This document shows positions 16,732-25,410 of a stretch of DNA of 64,000 nt, one piece after another. Position 1 is the first letter of the stretch; each line of letters starts with the position of its first letter. The DNA is taken from NCBI RefSeq assembly GCF_028807635.1, contig NZ_JARBAX010000001.1, positions 3,707,501 through 3,771,500 on the forward strand. Direction: 5' to 3'. The notes beneath the pieces are model-generated. The model did no database searches, was not told the DNA's origin, and was given only the letters and a program-made list of their open reading frames with translations. The DNA is from Streptomyces spiramyceticus. GTDB lineage: Bacteria; Actinomycetota; Actinomycetes; Streptomycetales; Streptomycetaceae. Both the position numbers and the translations under genes were made by a program.

Positions 16732-18383
16732 GCCCCACCTCTGCACCTTCGGCGTTCTCCGTATCAGGACACGTCACATTCCTCGGCGCCGGGCCCGGTG
16801 ATCCGGGTCTGCTGACCTTGCGTGCCGTCGAGGCGCTGGCGAGCGCGGACGTCCTGATCGCCGAGCCCCATGTGCTCGATGTCGTACGCACTCATGTTAG
16901 GGCGGGCGTAAGCACGCCGCAGCTGACGGTGATTGACGATGCGTCAACTGCCGCCGGAATCCCCGCCATCAGGGATGCGGTCAATCTTGTCATGGAGGCC
17001 GCGAGGAGCGGCAGGCGGGTCGTCCGTGCGGTCTCCGGCGACCCCGGCCTCGACGGCAACGCCGGCGAGGAGATGCTCGCCTGCGCCGCCGAAGGCATCC
17101 CCTTCGAGGTCGTGCCCGGCATCGCGTCGGGCGTCGGCGTGCCCGCGTACGCCGGTGTGCCGCTGCGCGACGGGCGGGGCGCCGATGTGCGCTTCGTGGA
17201 TGCCCGTACCGCGGACGACAGATGCTGGGCCGAGATCGGGTCCAGCGACGCCACGGCTGTTGTTTCCACGACGCTGGATTCCGTGGCGGCGGCTGCGGGA
17301 GAGCTCGTTTCGGCCGGTCGCAAGCCCGATACGCCGATGAGCGTGACGGTGGCCGGTACGACGACCAGGCAGCGCACCTGGAACGCGACCCTCGGCACGG
17401 TCGCCCAGGTTCTGAAGCAGGCCAAGGTGCTGCCGTCGCCTGACGGTCACCAGCCCGTCATAGCCGTGGTCGGTGAGCGCAGCGCCGCTGCTCAGCGTGA
17501 GCAGTTGTCGTGGTTCGAGTCGAAGCCGCTGTTCGGGTGGCGGGTGCTCGTTCCGCGTACGAAGGAGCAGGCGGCGTCGCTCTCCGACCAGCTCAGGTCT
17601 TACGGGGCCGTGCCGCACGAGGTGCCGACGATCGCTGTCGAGCCGCCGCGCACGCCCCAGCAGATGGAGCGGGCAGTCAAGGGGCTCGTCACCGGGCGGT
17701 ACGAGTGGATCGCTTTCACGAGCGTGAATGCGGTCAAGGCCGTCCGGGAGAAGTTCGAGGAGTACGGGCTCGATGCCCGTGCTTTCGCGGGGATCAAGGT
17801 CGCTGCCGTGGGCGAGCAGACGGCCGCCTCGCTGGTCGAGTTCGGTGTGAAGCCGGATCTCGTGCCGAGTGGTGAGCAGTCGGCTGCGGGGCTGCTGGAG
17901 GACTGGCCGCCCTACGACCCCGTTTTCGATCCGATCGACCGTGTTTTCCTGCCGCGGGCCGACATCGCGACCGAGACGCTGGTGGCCGGCTTGATCGAGC
18001 TCGGGTGGGAGGTCGACGACGTCACCGCCTACCGGACCGTGCGTGCGTCGCCGCCGCCGGCCGATACGCGGGAGGCGATCAAGGGGGGCGGCTTCGATGC
18101 GGTGCTGTTCACGTCGTCGAGTACGGTCCGCAACCTCGTGGGCATTGCGGGTAAGCCGCACAACGTGACGGTGATTGCGTGCATTGGTCCTGCGACGGCG
18201 AAGACCGCGGAGGAGCACGGGCTCCGGGTCGATGTGCTTTCGCCGGAGCCGTCCGTGCACAAGCTGGCGGAGGCGCTCGCCGAGTTCGGGGCGCAGCGGC
18301 GGATGGCGGCGGTTGAGGCGGGGGAGCATGTGACCCGGCCCAGTGAGCGGCGGCCGGGGTCTCGGCGGCGTCGTACTACGTAG
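16728..18383 (+). CDS. hemD: Fused uroporphyrinogen-III C-methyltransferase / uroporphyrinogen-III synthase
   Basis: A 551-aa bifunctional protein, the usual actinobacterial fusion. Residues ~15-250 are a CobA/SUMT-like methylase (VTFLGAGPGDPGLLTLRA, VRAVSGDPGLDGN, VVPGIASGVGVPAYAG). Residues ~280-535 are a HemD synthase (GWRVLVPRTKEQAASLSDQL, WIAFTSVNAVKAV, DAVLFTSSSTVRNLVG). HemD closes hydroxymethylbilane to uroporphyrinogen III; the methylase would divert it towards siroheme/B12. The ATG at 16728 overlaps the hemC stop. The tail beyond ~535 is Arg/Ser-rich. A long antisense frame over this gene is a GC shadow. Confidence 0.93.
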   Translation: MSPTSAPSAFSVSGHVTFLGAGPGDPGLLTLRAVEALASADVLIAEPHVLDVVRTHVRAGVSTPQLTVIDDASTAAGIPAIRDAVNLVMEAARSGRRVVRAVSGDPGLDGNAGEEMLACAAEGIPFEVVPGIASGVGVPAYAGVPLRDGRGADVRFVDARTADDRCWAEIGSSDATAVVSTTLDSVAAAAGELVSAGRKPDTPMSVTVAGTTTRQRTWNATLGTVAQVLKQAKVLPSPDGHQPVIAVVGERSAAAQREQLSWFESKPLFGWRVLVPRTKEQAASLSDQLRSYGAVPHEVPTIAVEPPRTPQQMERAVKGLVTGRYEWIAFTSVNAVKAVREKFEEYGLDARAFAGIKVAAVGEQTAASLVEFGVKPDLVPSGEQSAAGLLEDWPPYDPVFDPIDRVFLPRADIATETLVAGLIELGWEVDDVTAYRTVRASPPPADTREAIKGGGFDAVLFTSSSTVRNLVGIAGKPHNVTVIACIGPATAKTAEEHGLRVDVLSPEPSVHKLAEALAEFGAQRRMAAVEAGEHVTRPSERRPGSRRRRTT

Positions 18384-18394
18384 GCGTGGTGCGG

Positions 18395-18422
18395 GTGGGG
18401 CGGGGCTGAGGCTCCGCCCCAC
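18395..18422 (+). terminator. Hairpin after hemD
   Basis: gtggggcggggc (18395-18406) pairs with gctccgccccac (18411-18422) with one G-T wobble around a tgag loop. It lies 12 bp after the hemD stop and 75 bp before hemB. There is no T tail. It suggests hemB has its own promoter or is reached only by partial read-through. Confidence 0.6.
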
Positions 18423-18497
18423 TGTGCCGACATGTGCCGACGCGTGCCGACGGCGTGACGGTAAAAGGGGTCGCTCCGGCGGCGTAGCGTGTTTGGC

Positions 18498-19496
18498 ATG
18501 ACTGTGTACGGATCCTTTCCCGGGGCACGGCCCCGTCGGTTGCGCACCACCCCCGCCATGCGGCGCATGGTCGCCGAGACCCGCCTGCATCCGGCCGATC
18601 TGATCCTGCCGGCGTTCGTACGTGAGGGGATCAGCGCGCCCGTGGGCATCTCGGCCATGCCGGGCGTCTACCAGCACACCCTCGACACCCTGCGCAAGGC
18701 GGCCGTCGAAGCCGTCGAGGCCGGTGTCGCCGGGATCATGCTCTTCGGCGTGCCCGAGGACGCGAAGAAGGACGCCGCGGGGACTGCGGGGACCGATCCC
18801 GAGGGGATCCTTCAGGTCGCGCTGCGCGAGGTGCGGGCCGAGGTGGGCGACGACCTGGTCATCATGTCCGACCTCTGCCTCGACGAGTACACCGATCACG
18901 GGCACTGCGGTGTCCTGGATGCCGACGGGCGTGTCGACAACGACGCCACCCTGGAGCGGTACGCCGAGATGGCGCAGGTCCAGGCCGACGCGGGCGCGCA
19001 TGTCGTGGGACCGAGCGGCATGATGGACGGCCAAGTCGGTGTCGTCCGCGATGCGTTGGACACCATCGGCAAGGAGGATGTGGCGATCCTGGCCTATACG
19101 GCCAAGTACTCGTCCGCCTTCTACGGGCCCTTCCGCGAGGCGGTCGGTTCCTCGCTGCAGGGTGACCGCAAGACCTACCAGCAGGACCCGGCGAATCTCC
19201 GCGAGTCCATGCGCGAGCTCGCGCTGGACCTCGACGAGGGCGCCGACATGGTGATGGTCAAGCCTGCCGGGCCTTACCTGGATGTGCTCGCGAAGGTCGC
19301 GGAGGCCGTGGACGTGCCGGTTGCGGCGTACCAGATCAGTGGCGAGTACGCGATGATCGAGGCGGCCGCCGAGCGTGGCTGGATCGACCGCGAGAAGGCG
19401 ATCATGGAGAGCCTCACCGGGATCAAGCGCGCCGGCGCGAACATGATCCTGACCTACTGGGCGACCGAAGTCGCGCGGGGCCTCGGGCGCGCGTAG
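18498..19496 (+). CDS. hemB: Delta-aminolevulinic acid dehydratase (porphobilinogen synthase)
   Basis: A 332-aa cytosolic enzyme condensing two aminolevulinates. Schiff-base lysines are K203 ([12 protein letters not shown]) and K255 ([10 protein letters not shown]). The metal-site segment reads [17 protein letters not shown], with two cysteines and acidic positions rather than the three-cysteine zinc site, suggesting Mg/K-dependent behaviour. The ATG at 18498 gives [16 protein letters not shown], the usual Streptomyces N-terminus; an ATG three codons upstream is possible but less likely. It follows the hem operon after a hairpin. Confidence 0.96.
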   Translation: MTVYGSFPGARPRRLRTTPAMRRMVAETRLHPADLILPAFVREGISAPVGISAMPGVYQHTLDTLRKAAVEAVEAGVAGIMLFGVPEDAKKDAAGTAGTDPEGILQVALREVRAEVGDDLVIMSDLCLDEYTDHGHCGVLDADGRVDNDATLERYAEMAQVQADAGAHVVGPSGMMDGQVGVVRDALDTIGKEDVAILAYTAKYSSAFYGPFREAVGSSLQGDRKTYQQDPANLRESMRELALDLDEGADMVMVKPAGPYLDVLAKVAEAVDVPVAAYQISGEYAMIEAAAERGWIDREKAIMESLTGIKRAGANMILTYWATEVARGLGRA

Positions 19497-19583
19497 ACAA
19501 CGCAAGTACAACGGGCCCACAACAGGCGGCTGCGAGCGTTTCCCGCGTCCTGCACTTCGTAGAGACGTGGGAGGGAAGCTTCT

Positions 19584-20165
19584 GTGTCACAGCAACGAAC
19601 TTCCGAGCACCGGGGGACCGCTCGCATCCTCACCGCACTGGTCGGCATCTTCGTCGTCCTCGTCGCGGGTCTGATCAGTGCCAACCCGGCGGCAGCAGTG
19701 GCCGGGCCGGACTTCGCGGCCCAGGCGAGGACCGCCGGGCTGAGCGCCGGGCAGACGGAGGGGCTGCAGGCCAGGGTCGATGCGTTCAAGGAGCGTACGG
19801 GCGGGGTCCAGACCGCACCCAACAAGATCCTGCTGGGGTCGGGCGCCGAGCTCACGGTCGTCGTGCCGGGTGAGACGTACGCCCGCGATCTGGGCGCGCC
19901 CGTGGGTACGCGCGCGCCCTGCGCGTACCTCCGCTTCTGTGCCTACAGCGGCGAGAACTTCACCGGCAGCCAGATCAACATGTACACCTGCCGCAGCTAC
20001 AACATCCCCTGGACCGGCAATGGTTCGTGGGACAACAACCAGTCGTCCGGTACGCGGGCCAAGATGTACAACGGCTCCGGCAGCCTGATCTACACCACGC
20101 CGGGCGCGCGCAGTTACGACAGGTCTGGGAACTGGACCCCCGTCCACTCCGTGCGCAACTGCTAG
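19584..20165 (+). CDS. Secreted peptidase inhibitor family I36 protein
   Basis: A 193-aa secreted protein. The signal peptide spans residues 1-~38 (RILTALVGIFVVLVAGLISA, then ANPAAAVA cleavage). The C-terminal ~85 residues have the beta/gamma-crystallin-like I36 pattern (CAYLRFCAYSGENFTGSQIN, four to five cysteines, Trp/Gly/Asn-rich). This family includes the Streptomyces metalloproteinase inhibitor SMPI. A ~60-residue linker precedes the domain and may be a pro-region. The GTG at 19584 has gggagggaag upstream. The role is inferred as extracellular protease inhibition; target unknown. Confidence 0.78.
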   Translation: MSQQRTSEHRGTARILTALVGIFVVLVAGLISANPAAAVAGPDFAAQARTAGLSAGQTEGLQARVDAFKERTGGVQTAPNKILLGSGAELTVVVPGETYARDLGAPVGTRAPCAYLRFCAYSGENFTGSQINMYTCRSYNIPWTGNGSWDNNQSSGTRAKMYNGSGSLIYTTPGARSYDRSGNWTPVHSVRNC

Positions 20166-20182
20166 AAGGGTTCTTTCCCCCG

Positions 20183-20212
20183 CAGGCCGCCACCTGTTCA
20201 GGTGGCGGCCTG
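20183..20212. terminator. Convergent terminator between the I36 and SARP genes
   Basis: caggccgccacct (20183-20195) pairs perfectly with aggtggcggcctg (20200-20212) around gttc. It lies between convergent genes and overlaps the last codons of the minus-strand gene; gttcggttt follows on the plus strand. Confidence 0.85.
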
Positions 20213-20953
20213 TTCGGTTTCGCCTATCAGGATGGAGTGCTGGAGGCGCAGGAGTTCGGGGCACGGCCGCAGCCCCAGTTCCTCGTCCAGGAGCCGGCGG
20301 CCGTCGTGGAACACATCGAGTGCCTCGGCCCGGCGGCCCGACCGGCACAGTGCCAGCATGAGCTGGGCGCGGAACCGTTCCTGGAACGGGTTCTCCGCGA
20401 CCAGCGGACGCAGCCTCGCCACGGCGCTGGTGTCCTGACCGGTCGCGAGGTCGGCGTGCGCCAGCTGCTCACAGGCCGCCAGACGCAGCTCGTGGAGGCG
20501 GGTCGCCTCCGTATGGACCATGGGATTGTCGACGTCGCCGTAGGCGGCCGGGCCGTACCAGAGGGAGAGGGCGTCCTGAAGGGCCGCGCCCGCGCGTACG
20601 GGGTCGCCTTGCGCGAGCAGGTGCCGTGCGTGTGCGTACGTCGTCTCGAAGCGCTGGGCATCGATCTCGTCCGGGGCTGCGGTCAGGGCGTAGCCGGACG
20701 GTGCGGTGGTCAGCCGCTCCTCGCCGAGCGCCTTGCGCAGCTTGTGGACGTGCCAGCGGAGCATGTCGGCGGCGGACGGCGGCGGCTCGGGCGCCCACAG
20801 CGCGTCGATGAGCGTGTTCCTCGGCAGCACAGTGTTTGCGCGGCTCAGGAGTACCGCGAGCAGTGCGGCTTGCTTGCCGCCGCACAGCGATATGGGGTGC
20901 GGCCCTTCGTGGACGGCGACAGGGCCGAGCACACGGAAGCGCATGGGTCGCAT
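20198..20953 (-). CDS. AfsR/SARP-family transcriptional regulator
   Basis: A 251-aa stand-alone SARP. Residues ~1-95 form the OmpR-type winged-helix DNA-binding domain (FRVLGPVAVHEGPHPISLCG, NTLIDALWAPEPPPSAADML). Residues ~100-245 form the bacterial transcriptional activation domain with helical repeats (FERFRAQLMLALCRSGRRAEAL-type). SARPs usually activate secondary-metabolite genes, but none adjoin it here, so its target may lie elsewhere. The ATG at 20953 has aggggg four nt upstream. Confidence 0.88.
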   Translation of the reverse strand: MRPMRFRVLGPVAVHEGPHPISLCGGKQAALLAVLLSRANTVLPRNTLIDALWAPEPPPSAADMLRWHVHKLRKALGEERLTTAPSGYALTAAPDEIDAQRFETTYAHARHLLAQGDPVRAGAALQDALSLWYGPAAYGDVDNPMVHTEATRLHELRLAACEQLAHADLATGQDTSAVARLRPLVAENPFQERFRAQLMLALCRSGRRAEALDVFHDGRRLLDEELGLRPCPELLRLQHSILIGETEQAAT

Positions 20954-21035
20954 GGGTCCCCCTGTGATGCGGCGGTTTTAGCGTGCCGTGGCGATTCTGC
21001 TGCGGCGGGGGGAGCGCTGTCGCGTGCCTTTTGCG

Positions 21036-21272
21036 TCAGATCAGGGCTTTCGTGAAGGTGGCCCAGGTGGTGGGGGCGAGGGTGAGGGTGGGGCCGTCGG
21101 GGATCTTGGAGTCGCGTACGTGGACGGCCGTGGGGTGGGTGGCGACTTCGACGCATGCGCCGCCTTCGTCGCCGCTGTAACTGGACTTGCGCCATGCATA
21201 GGCGACTTCAAGGCAGGCGCCGCCTTCGCTGCCGCTGTAGCTGGACTTGAACCACTCAAGTGCGGTGCTCAT
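21036..21272 (-). CDS. DUF397 protein with a duplicated core motif
   Basis: A 78-aa small protein of the Streptomyces DUF397 family. The conserved core occurs twice in tandem: WFKSSYSGSEGGACLEVA, then WRKSSYSGDEGGACVEVA. It ends with the usual VRDSKIPDGPTLTLAPTTW block. Most family members carry one copy. Its start overlaps the stop of the upstream XRE gene (ATGA), the standard XRE-DUF397 pair. The partner's regulatory function is thought to involve binding between the two proteins; details for this pair are not known. Confidence 0.88.
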   Translation of the reverse strand: MSTALEWFKSSYSGSEGGACLEVAYAWRKSSYSGDEGGACVEVATHPTAVHVRDSKIPDGPTLTLAPTTWATFTKALI

Positions 21273-22093
21273 TGCTCTCCTAGCAGCCGGTCCAACAGGC
21301 CCTTCGTTTCCTCGGGGTTGAGGGCCTGCGTTCGCAGCATCGCATATTTCTGCGCCAGGATGCTGACCTCATTTGGGTCAGTGATGAGCTGGCTGCCACG
21401 CTGGGTCTCGGTGTAGGCAAGATGCTGATGGTCCGGTGTTTCCAGGAGGATGAACGGGCCGTCGAGTGCGGCATGTGTCTGGCGGCCGAGCGGCATGATC
21501 TGGAGCGTGATACCCGGGAGGTCGGCGCACGTGCGGAGGTGGCGGAGGGTTTCCGCGTACACCTCGTCGCCCCCAAGGCGGTCCCGCACGATTGCCTCGG
21601 AGATGATGAAGCTGGCAGTCGGGGGGACCGTGCGGTGCAGGATCTCCTGGCGTGCCAGGCGGGCTGTCACCTGGGCATTGATTTCGTCTTCGCACATGAT
21701 GGGGACCTTGCTGCGGAAGACCGCGCGGGCGTAACTCTGCGTCTGGAGCAGGCCCGGCAGCACCTGGTTCTCGAACCACGAGAGTGCGATCGCCTCGCGC
21801 TCCAAGTCCATGTACTGCTCCGCCCACGCCGGAATCAGATCGATCTCCGGCATGTTGTCCACCGCAGTCTCCAGCGCCTGCTTCGTGTCCAGGACCTCGT
21901 CCAGCAGCCTGGCCAGATCCGGTTTGAGTGGTCGCCTGCCCTGCTCGACCGAGGCGATCGTCTCCTCGTGGAGGCGGACCCGTTCGGCCAGTCCGCGCTG
22001 GGTGAGCCCGGACGCTTCCCGGAAACGGGCCACCAGCGCGCCCACAAGCTTCATCGCCGACGCGTTCTTCCGCTGCCGCTTCCTGGGGTGCAT
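21269..22093 (-). CDS. XRE-family regulator with DUF5753 domain
   Basis: A 274-aa regulator. The helix-turn-helix lies at residues ~15-70 (LVARFREASGLTQRGLAERV, LHEETIASVEQGRRPL), followed by the DUF5753 domain (LSWFENQVLPGLLQTQSYAR through LITDPNEVSILAQKYAMLRT). This family sits beside DUF397 genes throughout Streptomyces. The ATG at 22093 has ggagag just upstream; an ATG six codons earlier lacks good spacing. It is divergent from the RsbW-like gene across about 110 bp. Confidence 0.85.
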   Translation of the reverse strand: MHPRKRQRKNASAMKLVGALVARFREASGLTQRGLAERVRLHEETIASVEQGRRPLKPDLARLLDEVLDTKQALETAVDNMPEIDLIPAWAEQYMDLEREAIALSWFENQVLPGLLQTQSYARAVFRSKVPIMCEDEINAQVTARLARQEILHRTVPPTASFIISEAIVRDRLGGDEVYAETLRHLRTCADLPGITLQIMPLGRQTHAALDGPFILLETPDHQHLAYTETQRGSQLITDPNEVSILAQKYAMLRTQALNPEETKGLLDRLLGEQ

Positions 22094-22206
22094 GACTCTC
22101 CAACTCCCCATCCCTGTCCGTACGTCACGCCTAAGGAACCCGTACGGAATTGTTGTACGGGTGCGCGAACTACATCACGGTAGTCACAAGGAGTGACGCT
22201 CGTACC

Positions 22207-22608
22207 GTGAACGAGACGAAACAACTTCCCTTGCTGCGCGAGAAGTTCTTCCGGCGAGACCGGCGATCCGTCCCTGCTGCCAGGGCATTCGCACTATGGG
22301 CTCTCGAAGACTGGGGCCTCGGTGCCCGCTCGGACGACGTATTGCTGTGCGTGAGCGAGCTCGCCACCAATGCGCTGCTGCATGGGGTTCCGGTGGGGCG
22401 AGGCTTCCGGGTGCATCTGCGGTACGGCGACGCTGTGTTGCGTATCGAGGTGCATGACAGCGGGGACGGGTGGCCCCGACTGCGGGAGCCGGACGGGGAG
22501 TCGGGGCGGGGGCTGTTGCTCGTCGAGGTGCTGGCCGACAAGTGGGGGGTCGGGGTGCGCGACCCGGGGAAGATCGCCTGGTGCGAGTTCGGGATCAGCT
22601 CTGCCTGA
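22207..22608 (+). CDS. RsbW-like ATP-binding protein (GHKL anti-sigma kinase family)
   Basis: A 133-aa single-domain GHKL ATPase. The N box is SELATNALLHG, the G1 box is VHDSGDGWP, and the G2 box is ESGRGLLLVEVLADKWGV. Such short proteins in Streptomyces resemble the RsbW/SpoIIAB anti-sigma kinases and commonly sit divergently next to XRE-DUF397 pairs, as here. The GTG at 22207 gives the expected domain start; aaggag at 22188-22193 is 13 nt away, rather far. Its partner sigma or anti-anti-sigma is unknown. The 3' end overlaps the convergent next gene by 14 bp. Confidence 0.82.
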   Translation: MNETKQLPLLREKFFRRDRRSVPAARAFALWALEDWGLGARSDDVLLCVSELATNALLHGVPVGRGFRVHLRYGDAVLRIEVHDSGDGWPRLREPDGESGRGLLLVEVLADKWGVGVRDPGKIAWCEFGISSA

Positions 22609-22834
22609 GAAGCTCCATGAGGCGCGATAGGCCGTCGGCGGCGTGGCCCTCGGCGACGGAACGGTCGAGCAGGCCCTGGAGGGGCTCGTACAGGGCGGCC
22701 AGGCCGGGGTCGGTGCCGACGTACTTGGTGTCGGCCAGGGCGGCGAGGGTTGCCTCGTGGGTTTCGAAGGTGTGCTGCGGGCCGCTGTAGAGGATGTACG
22801 CGCCCGGGCCCGCGATCATCTGCGGTACGGCCAT
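22595..22834 (-). CDS. Hypothetical protein, 79 aa
   Basis: I do not recognise this family. From the ATG at 22834 it encodes a 79-aa soluble protein starting MAVPQMIAGPGAYILYSGPQ and ending in a predicted helix rich in Leu/Ala. Codon positions have strong third-base GC, unlike the junk upstream in the same open frame, so the coding part probably begins here. It converges on the RsbW-like gene with a 14-bp overlap. The ~280 bp before it, shared with the divergent DUF1876 gene, is AT-richer around 23000-23050 and is probably the shared promoter region. Confidence 0.55.
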   Translation of the reverse strand: MAVPQMIAGPGAYILYSGPQHTFETHEATLAALADTKYVGTDPGLAALYEPLQGLLDRSVAEGHAADGLSRLMELLRQS

Positions 22835-23113
22835 GATCCCGCCGTCGAGGTACTCCGCGCCCTGCCCATGAGGCCGAGGCCCAGGACAGAGACCGGGGCG
22901 GGGGAGGAAGTGGGCGCGGGCATGGGTGTGCTCCCTGTGGCTGGGTACCAGGATTGGTGTGCCGAGTGGCTCGCTTCCGACTCTTGCCCGGTGCGGAGAA
23001 AGCGACAAGTACCTACAATTTTGTGGAGTACACACCTTTTGGTAAGTGACCGGCTGGGAGTGGTGATCAGAGCTCCGGCGGCGCACGCTGGAAGACGTAC
23101 TGGAGGTGGCGTC

Positions 23114-23383
23114 ATGCACACACTCGTCGGATGGCACGTTGACATGGAGTTCCAGGAGGAGGGTGACAAGACCAGGGCAGCCGCCATGGTGAGGCTCACC
23201 GACGGCACGGAATTCCGCGCCCACGGCAACGCCCAGCGTCACCCCTCCGACCCACCGCAGCTGCGGGTCGGTGAAGAGATCGCGGGCGCACGCGCGCTCA
23301 TGGACCTCGCCTCGCAGATGCTCCGCAAGGCCCACACGGAGATAGACGAAGTCAGGGGCAAACCGTCGAAGCCACTGATCTGA
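23114..23383 (+). CDS. DUF1876 domain protein (dsRBD-like)
   Basis: An 89-aa protein of the DUF1876 family, whose members have a double-stranded-RNA-binding-like fold. The start WHVDMEFQEEGDKTRAAAMV and the later RVGEEIAGARALMDLASQML helix are typical. Length and the ATG with ggaggtgg 6-12 nt upstream agree with the family. No function is known. It ends 36 bp before a strong terminator shared with argS. Confidence 0.85.
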   Translation: MHTLVGWHVDMEFQEEGDKTRAAAMVRLTDGTEFRAHGNAQRHPSDPPQLRVGEEIAGARALMDLASQMLRKAHTEIDEVRGKPSKPLI

Positions 23384-23419
23384 GCTGTTGATCTGAGCCG
23401 CTGATCTGAGGCCCGACGC

Positions 23420-23457
23420 GGAAGGCCCCCGCCGGTACGCACCGGCGGGGGCCTTCC
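23420..23457. terminator. Convergent terminator between the DUF1876 gene and argS
   Basis: A perfect 17-bp stem, ggaaggcccccgccggt (23420-23436), pairs with its complement at 23441-23457 around acgc. It serves both convergent genes. Confidence 0.92.
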
Positions 23458-23481
23458 ACGTTGTGAATCAGAGGCGCGTGA

Positions 23482-25242
23482 TCAGAGGCGCTCGGGGGTC
23501 CGGATGCCGAGGAGTGCCATGCCCTTGTTGAGCGTGCGGGCCGTCAGGTCGCACAGGAAGAGGCGGTTCTCGACCTGCTCCGGAGTCTCGGCCTTGAGGA
23601 CCGGGCACTCCGAGTAGAACGTCGTGTAGTGCGACGCCAGCTGGTAGAGGTACGCCGCCAGCTTGTGCGGCTCGTACGACGACGCGACCTCGGCCAGCGT
23701 CTCCCCGAACTGGTCGAGGTGCAGGCCGAGTGCGCGCTCCGCCGGGGCCAGTTCGAGAGCCGGGTGGGCTGCGGGCTTCCGGTCGCCCGCCTTGCGGAGG
23801 ATCGACTGGATACGGGCGTACGCGTACTGGAGGTAGACGCTCGTGTCACCGTTCAGGGACACCATCTGGTCCAGATCGAACTTGTAGTCGCGGGACGCCG
23901 ACGTGGACAGGTCCGCGTACTTGATCGCGCCGATGCCCACCTGCGTGGCGCGCTCGGCGATCTCCTCCTCCGTGAGATCCTGCGCCTTCTCGCGTACAAC
24001 GGCCGTCGCCCGCTCGATCGCCTCGTCGAGGAGGTCCACCAGGCGCACCGTCTCGCCCTCACGGGTCTTGAACGGCTTGCCGTCCTTGCCGAGGACCGTG
24101 CCGAAGGCGAGCTGCACCGCCCGGGTGGTCTCGCCGTTCAGCCAGCCCGCCCGGCGGGCCGTCTCGAAGACCATCCGGAAGTGCAGGGACTGGCGGGCGT
24201 CCACGACGTACAGCAGCGTGGTCGCACCGAGGTTCTTGACGCGGTCGCGGACGGCGGAGAGGTCGGTGGCGGCGTAGCCGTAGCCGCCGTTCGACTTCTT
24301 CACGATCAGCGGGGTCGGGTTGCCGTCCGGGCCCTTGATGTCGTCGAAGAAGACACACAGCGCGCCCTCGGAGCGGACGGCGACGCCCGACTCCTCCAGG
24401 AGGTCGCAGGTCTCGTCGAGCATGTGGTTGTAGCCGGACTCGCCGACGACGTCCTCGTCGTGGATCTCCATGTCGAGCTTGTCGAAGACCGAGTAGAAGT
24501 AGATCTTCGACTCGTCGACGAAGCGGTGCCAGAGCTCCAGCGTCTTCTCGTCGCCCGACTGGAGGGCCACGACGCGGTCGCGCGAGCGGGCCTTGAACTC
24601 CTCGTCGGAGTCGAAGAGGACACGCGCGGCCTTGTAGAGCCGGTTGAGGTTCGACATGGCCTCCTCGCCGGAGACCTCGCCGCCCTTGTGGTCCAGCTCG
24701 TGCGGGTGCTCCATCAGGTACTGGATGAGCATGCCGAACTGGGTGCCCCAGTCGCCGATGTGGTGGCGGCGTACGACCTTCTCGCCCATGAACTCCAGGA
24801 TCTCGACCACAGCAGCGCCGATCACGGCGGAGCGGAGGTGGCCGACGTGCATCTCCTTGGCGACGTTCGGCTGGGCGTAGTCGATGACGGTCGTGCCGGG
24901 CTTCTCGGCCGGGGACACGCCGAGACGGTCGTCGGCGGCGCGGGCCGCGAGGGTCTCGATGATGGCCCGGTCGGTGATCGTGATGTTGAGGAAGCCGGGG
25001 CCGGAGACCTCGATGTCCTTGATCACGTCACCGGCGGGGAGCGCGGCGACGACCTGGCCGGCCAGCTCGCGCGGGTTCGCCTTGGCCTTCTTGGCGAGGG
25101 CGAGGATCCCGTTGGCCTGGAAGTCGGCCCGGTCGCTTCGGCGCAGCAGCGGGTCGGCGACGCCGGCCTCCGGCAGGGCTGCCGAGAGGGCGTCCGCGAC
25201 GCGCTGGTTGACGGTCGAAGCGAGGGAATGGACCGAGGCCAT
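23482..25242 (-). CDS. argS: Arginyl-tRNA synthetase
   Basis: A 586-aa class I aminoacyl-tRNA synthetase. The N-terminal additional domain (residues ~1-115) precedes the HIGH-type motif [11 protein letters not shown] (~130). A Rossmann catalytic domain follows, then the DALR anticodon-binding helical domain at the C-terminus ([18 protein letters not shown] to [10 protein letters not shown]). Length is normal. The ATG at 25242 has agga 11 nt upstream. It is divergent from lysS across about 170 bp, the arrangement also found in S. coelicolor. Confidence 0.96.
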   Translation of the reverse strand: MASVHSLASTVNQRVADALSAALPEAGVADPLLRRSDRADFQANGILALAKKAKANPRELAGQVVAALPAGDVIKDIEVSGPGFLNITITDRAIIETLAARAADDRLGVSPAEKPGTTVIDYAQPNVAKEMHVGHLRSAVIGAAVVEILEFMGEKVVRRHHIGDWGTQFGMLIQYLMEHPHELDHKGGEVSGEEAMSNLNRLYKAARVLFDSDEEFKARSRDRVVALQSGDEKTLELWHRFVDESKIYFYSVFDKLDMEIHDEDVVGESGYNHMLDETCDLLEESGVAVRSEGALCVFFDDIKGPDGNPTPLIVKKSNGGYGYAATDLSAVRDRVKNLGATTLLYVVDARQSLHFRMVFETARRAGWLNGETTRAVQLAFGTVLGKDGKPFKTREGETVRLVDLLDEAIERATAVVREKAQDLTEEEIAERATQVGIGAIKYADLSTSASRDYKFDLDQMVSLNGDTSVYLQYAYARIQSILRKAGDRKPAAHPALELAPAERALGLHLDQFGETLAEVASSYEPHKLAAYLYQLASHYTTFYSECPVLKAETPEQVENRLFLCDLTARTLNKGMALLGIRTPERL

Positions 25243-25410
25243 GAGCTGCCGTTCCTGTTGAGAGGAAAGTTGATTGGTGGAGTGAGTATTTCATGGGGGG
25301 TGGGGGCCAGTCGTCTCGTATAAAGGCAACCCCGGACGTGCTCGTTTCGTCTGGGAGAATGGCTGTTGCCAGCTTTCGGGAATGAAGCAAGAAAGAAGGA
25401 CGTGCCGACC

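Noticed and set aside
16944..19520. 858-codon minus-strand open frame over hemD and hemB
   Set aside because: It is the GC-bias shadow of two well-identified plus-strand enzymes; its translation is Arg/His/Pro-rich low complexity.
22643..23383. Long plus-strand frame containing the DUF1876 gene
   Set aside because: Only the part from 23114 matches the family and has a ribosome binding site; the rest overlaps the 79-aa minus-strand gene and a promoter region.
25243..25410. Possible T-box or tRNA-sensing leader between argS and lysS
   Set aside because: No specifier stem, T-box sequence or terminator/antiterminator pair could be seen in the 168 bp.
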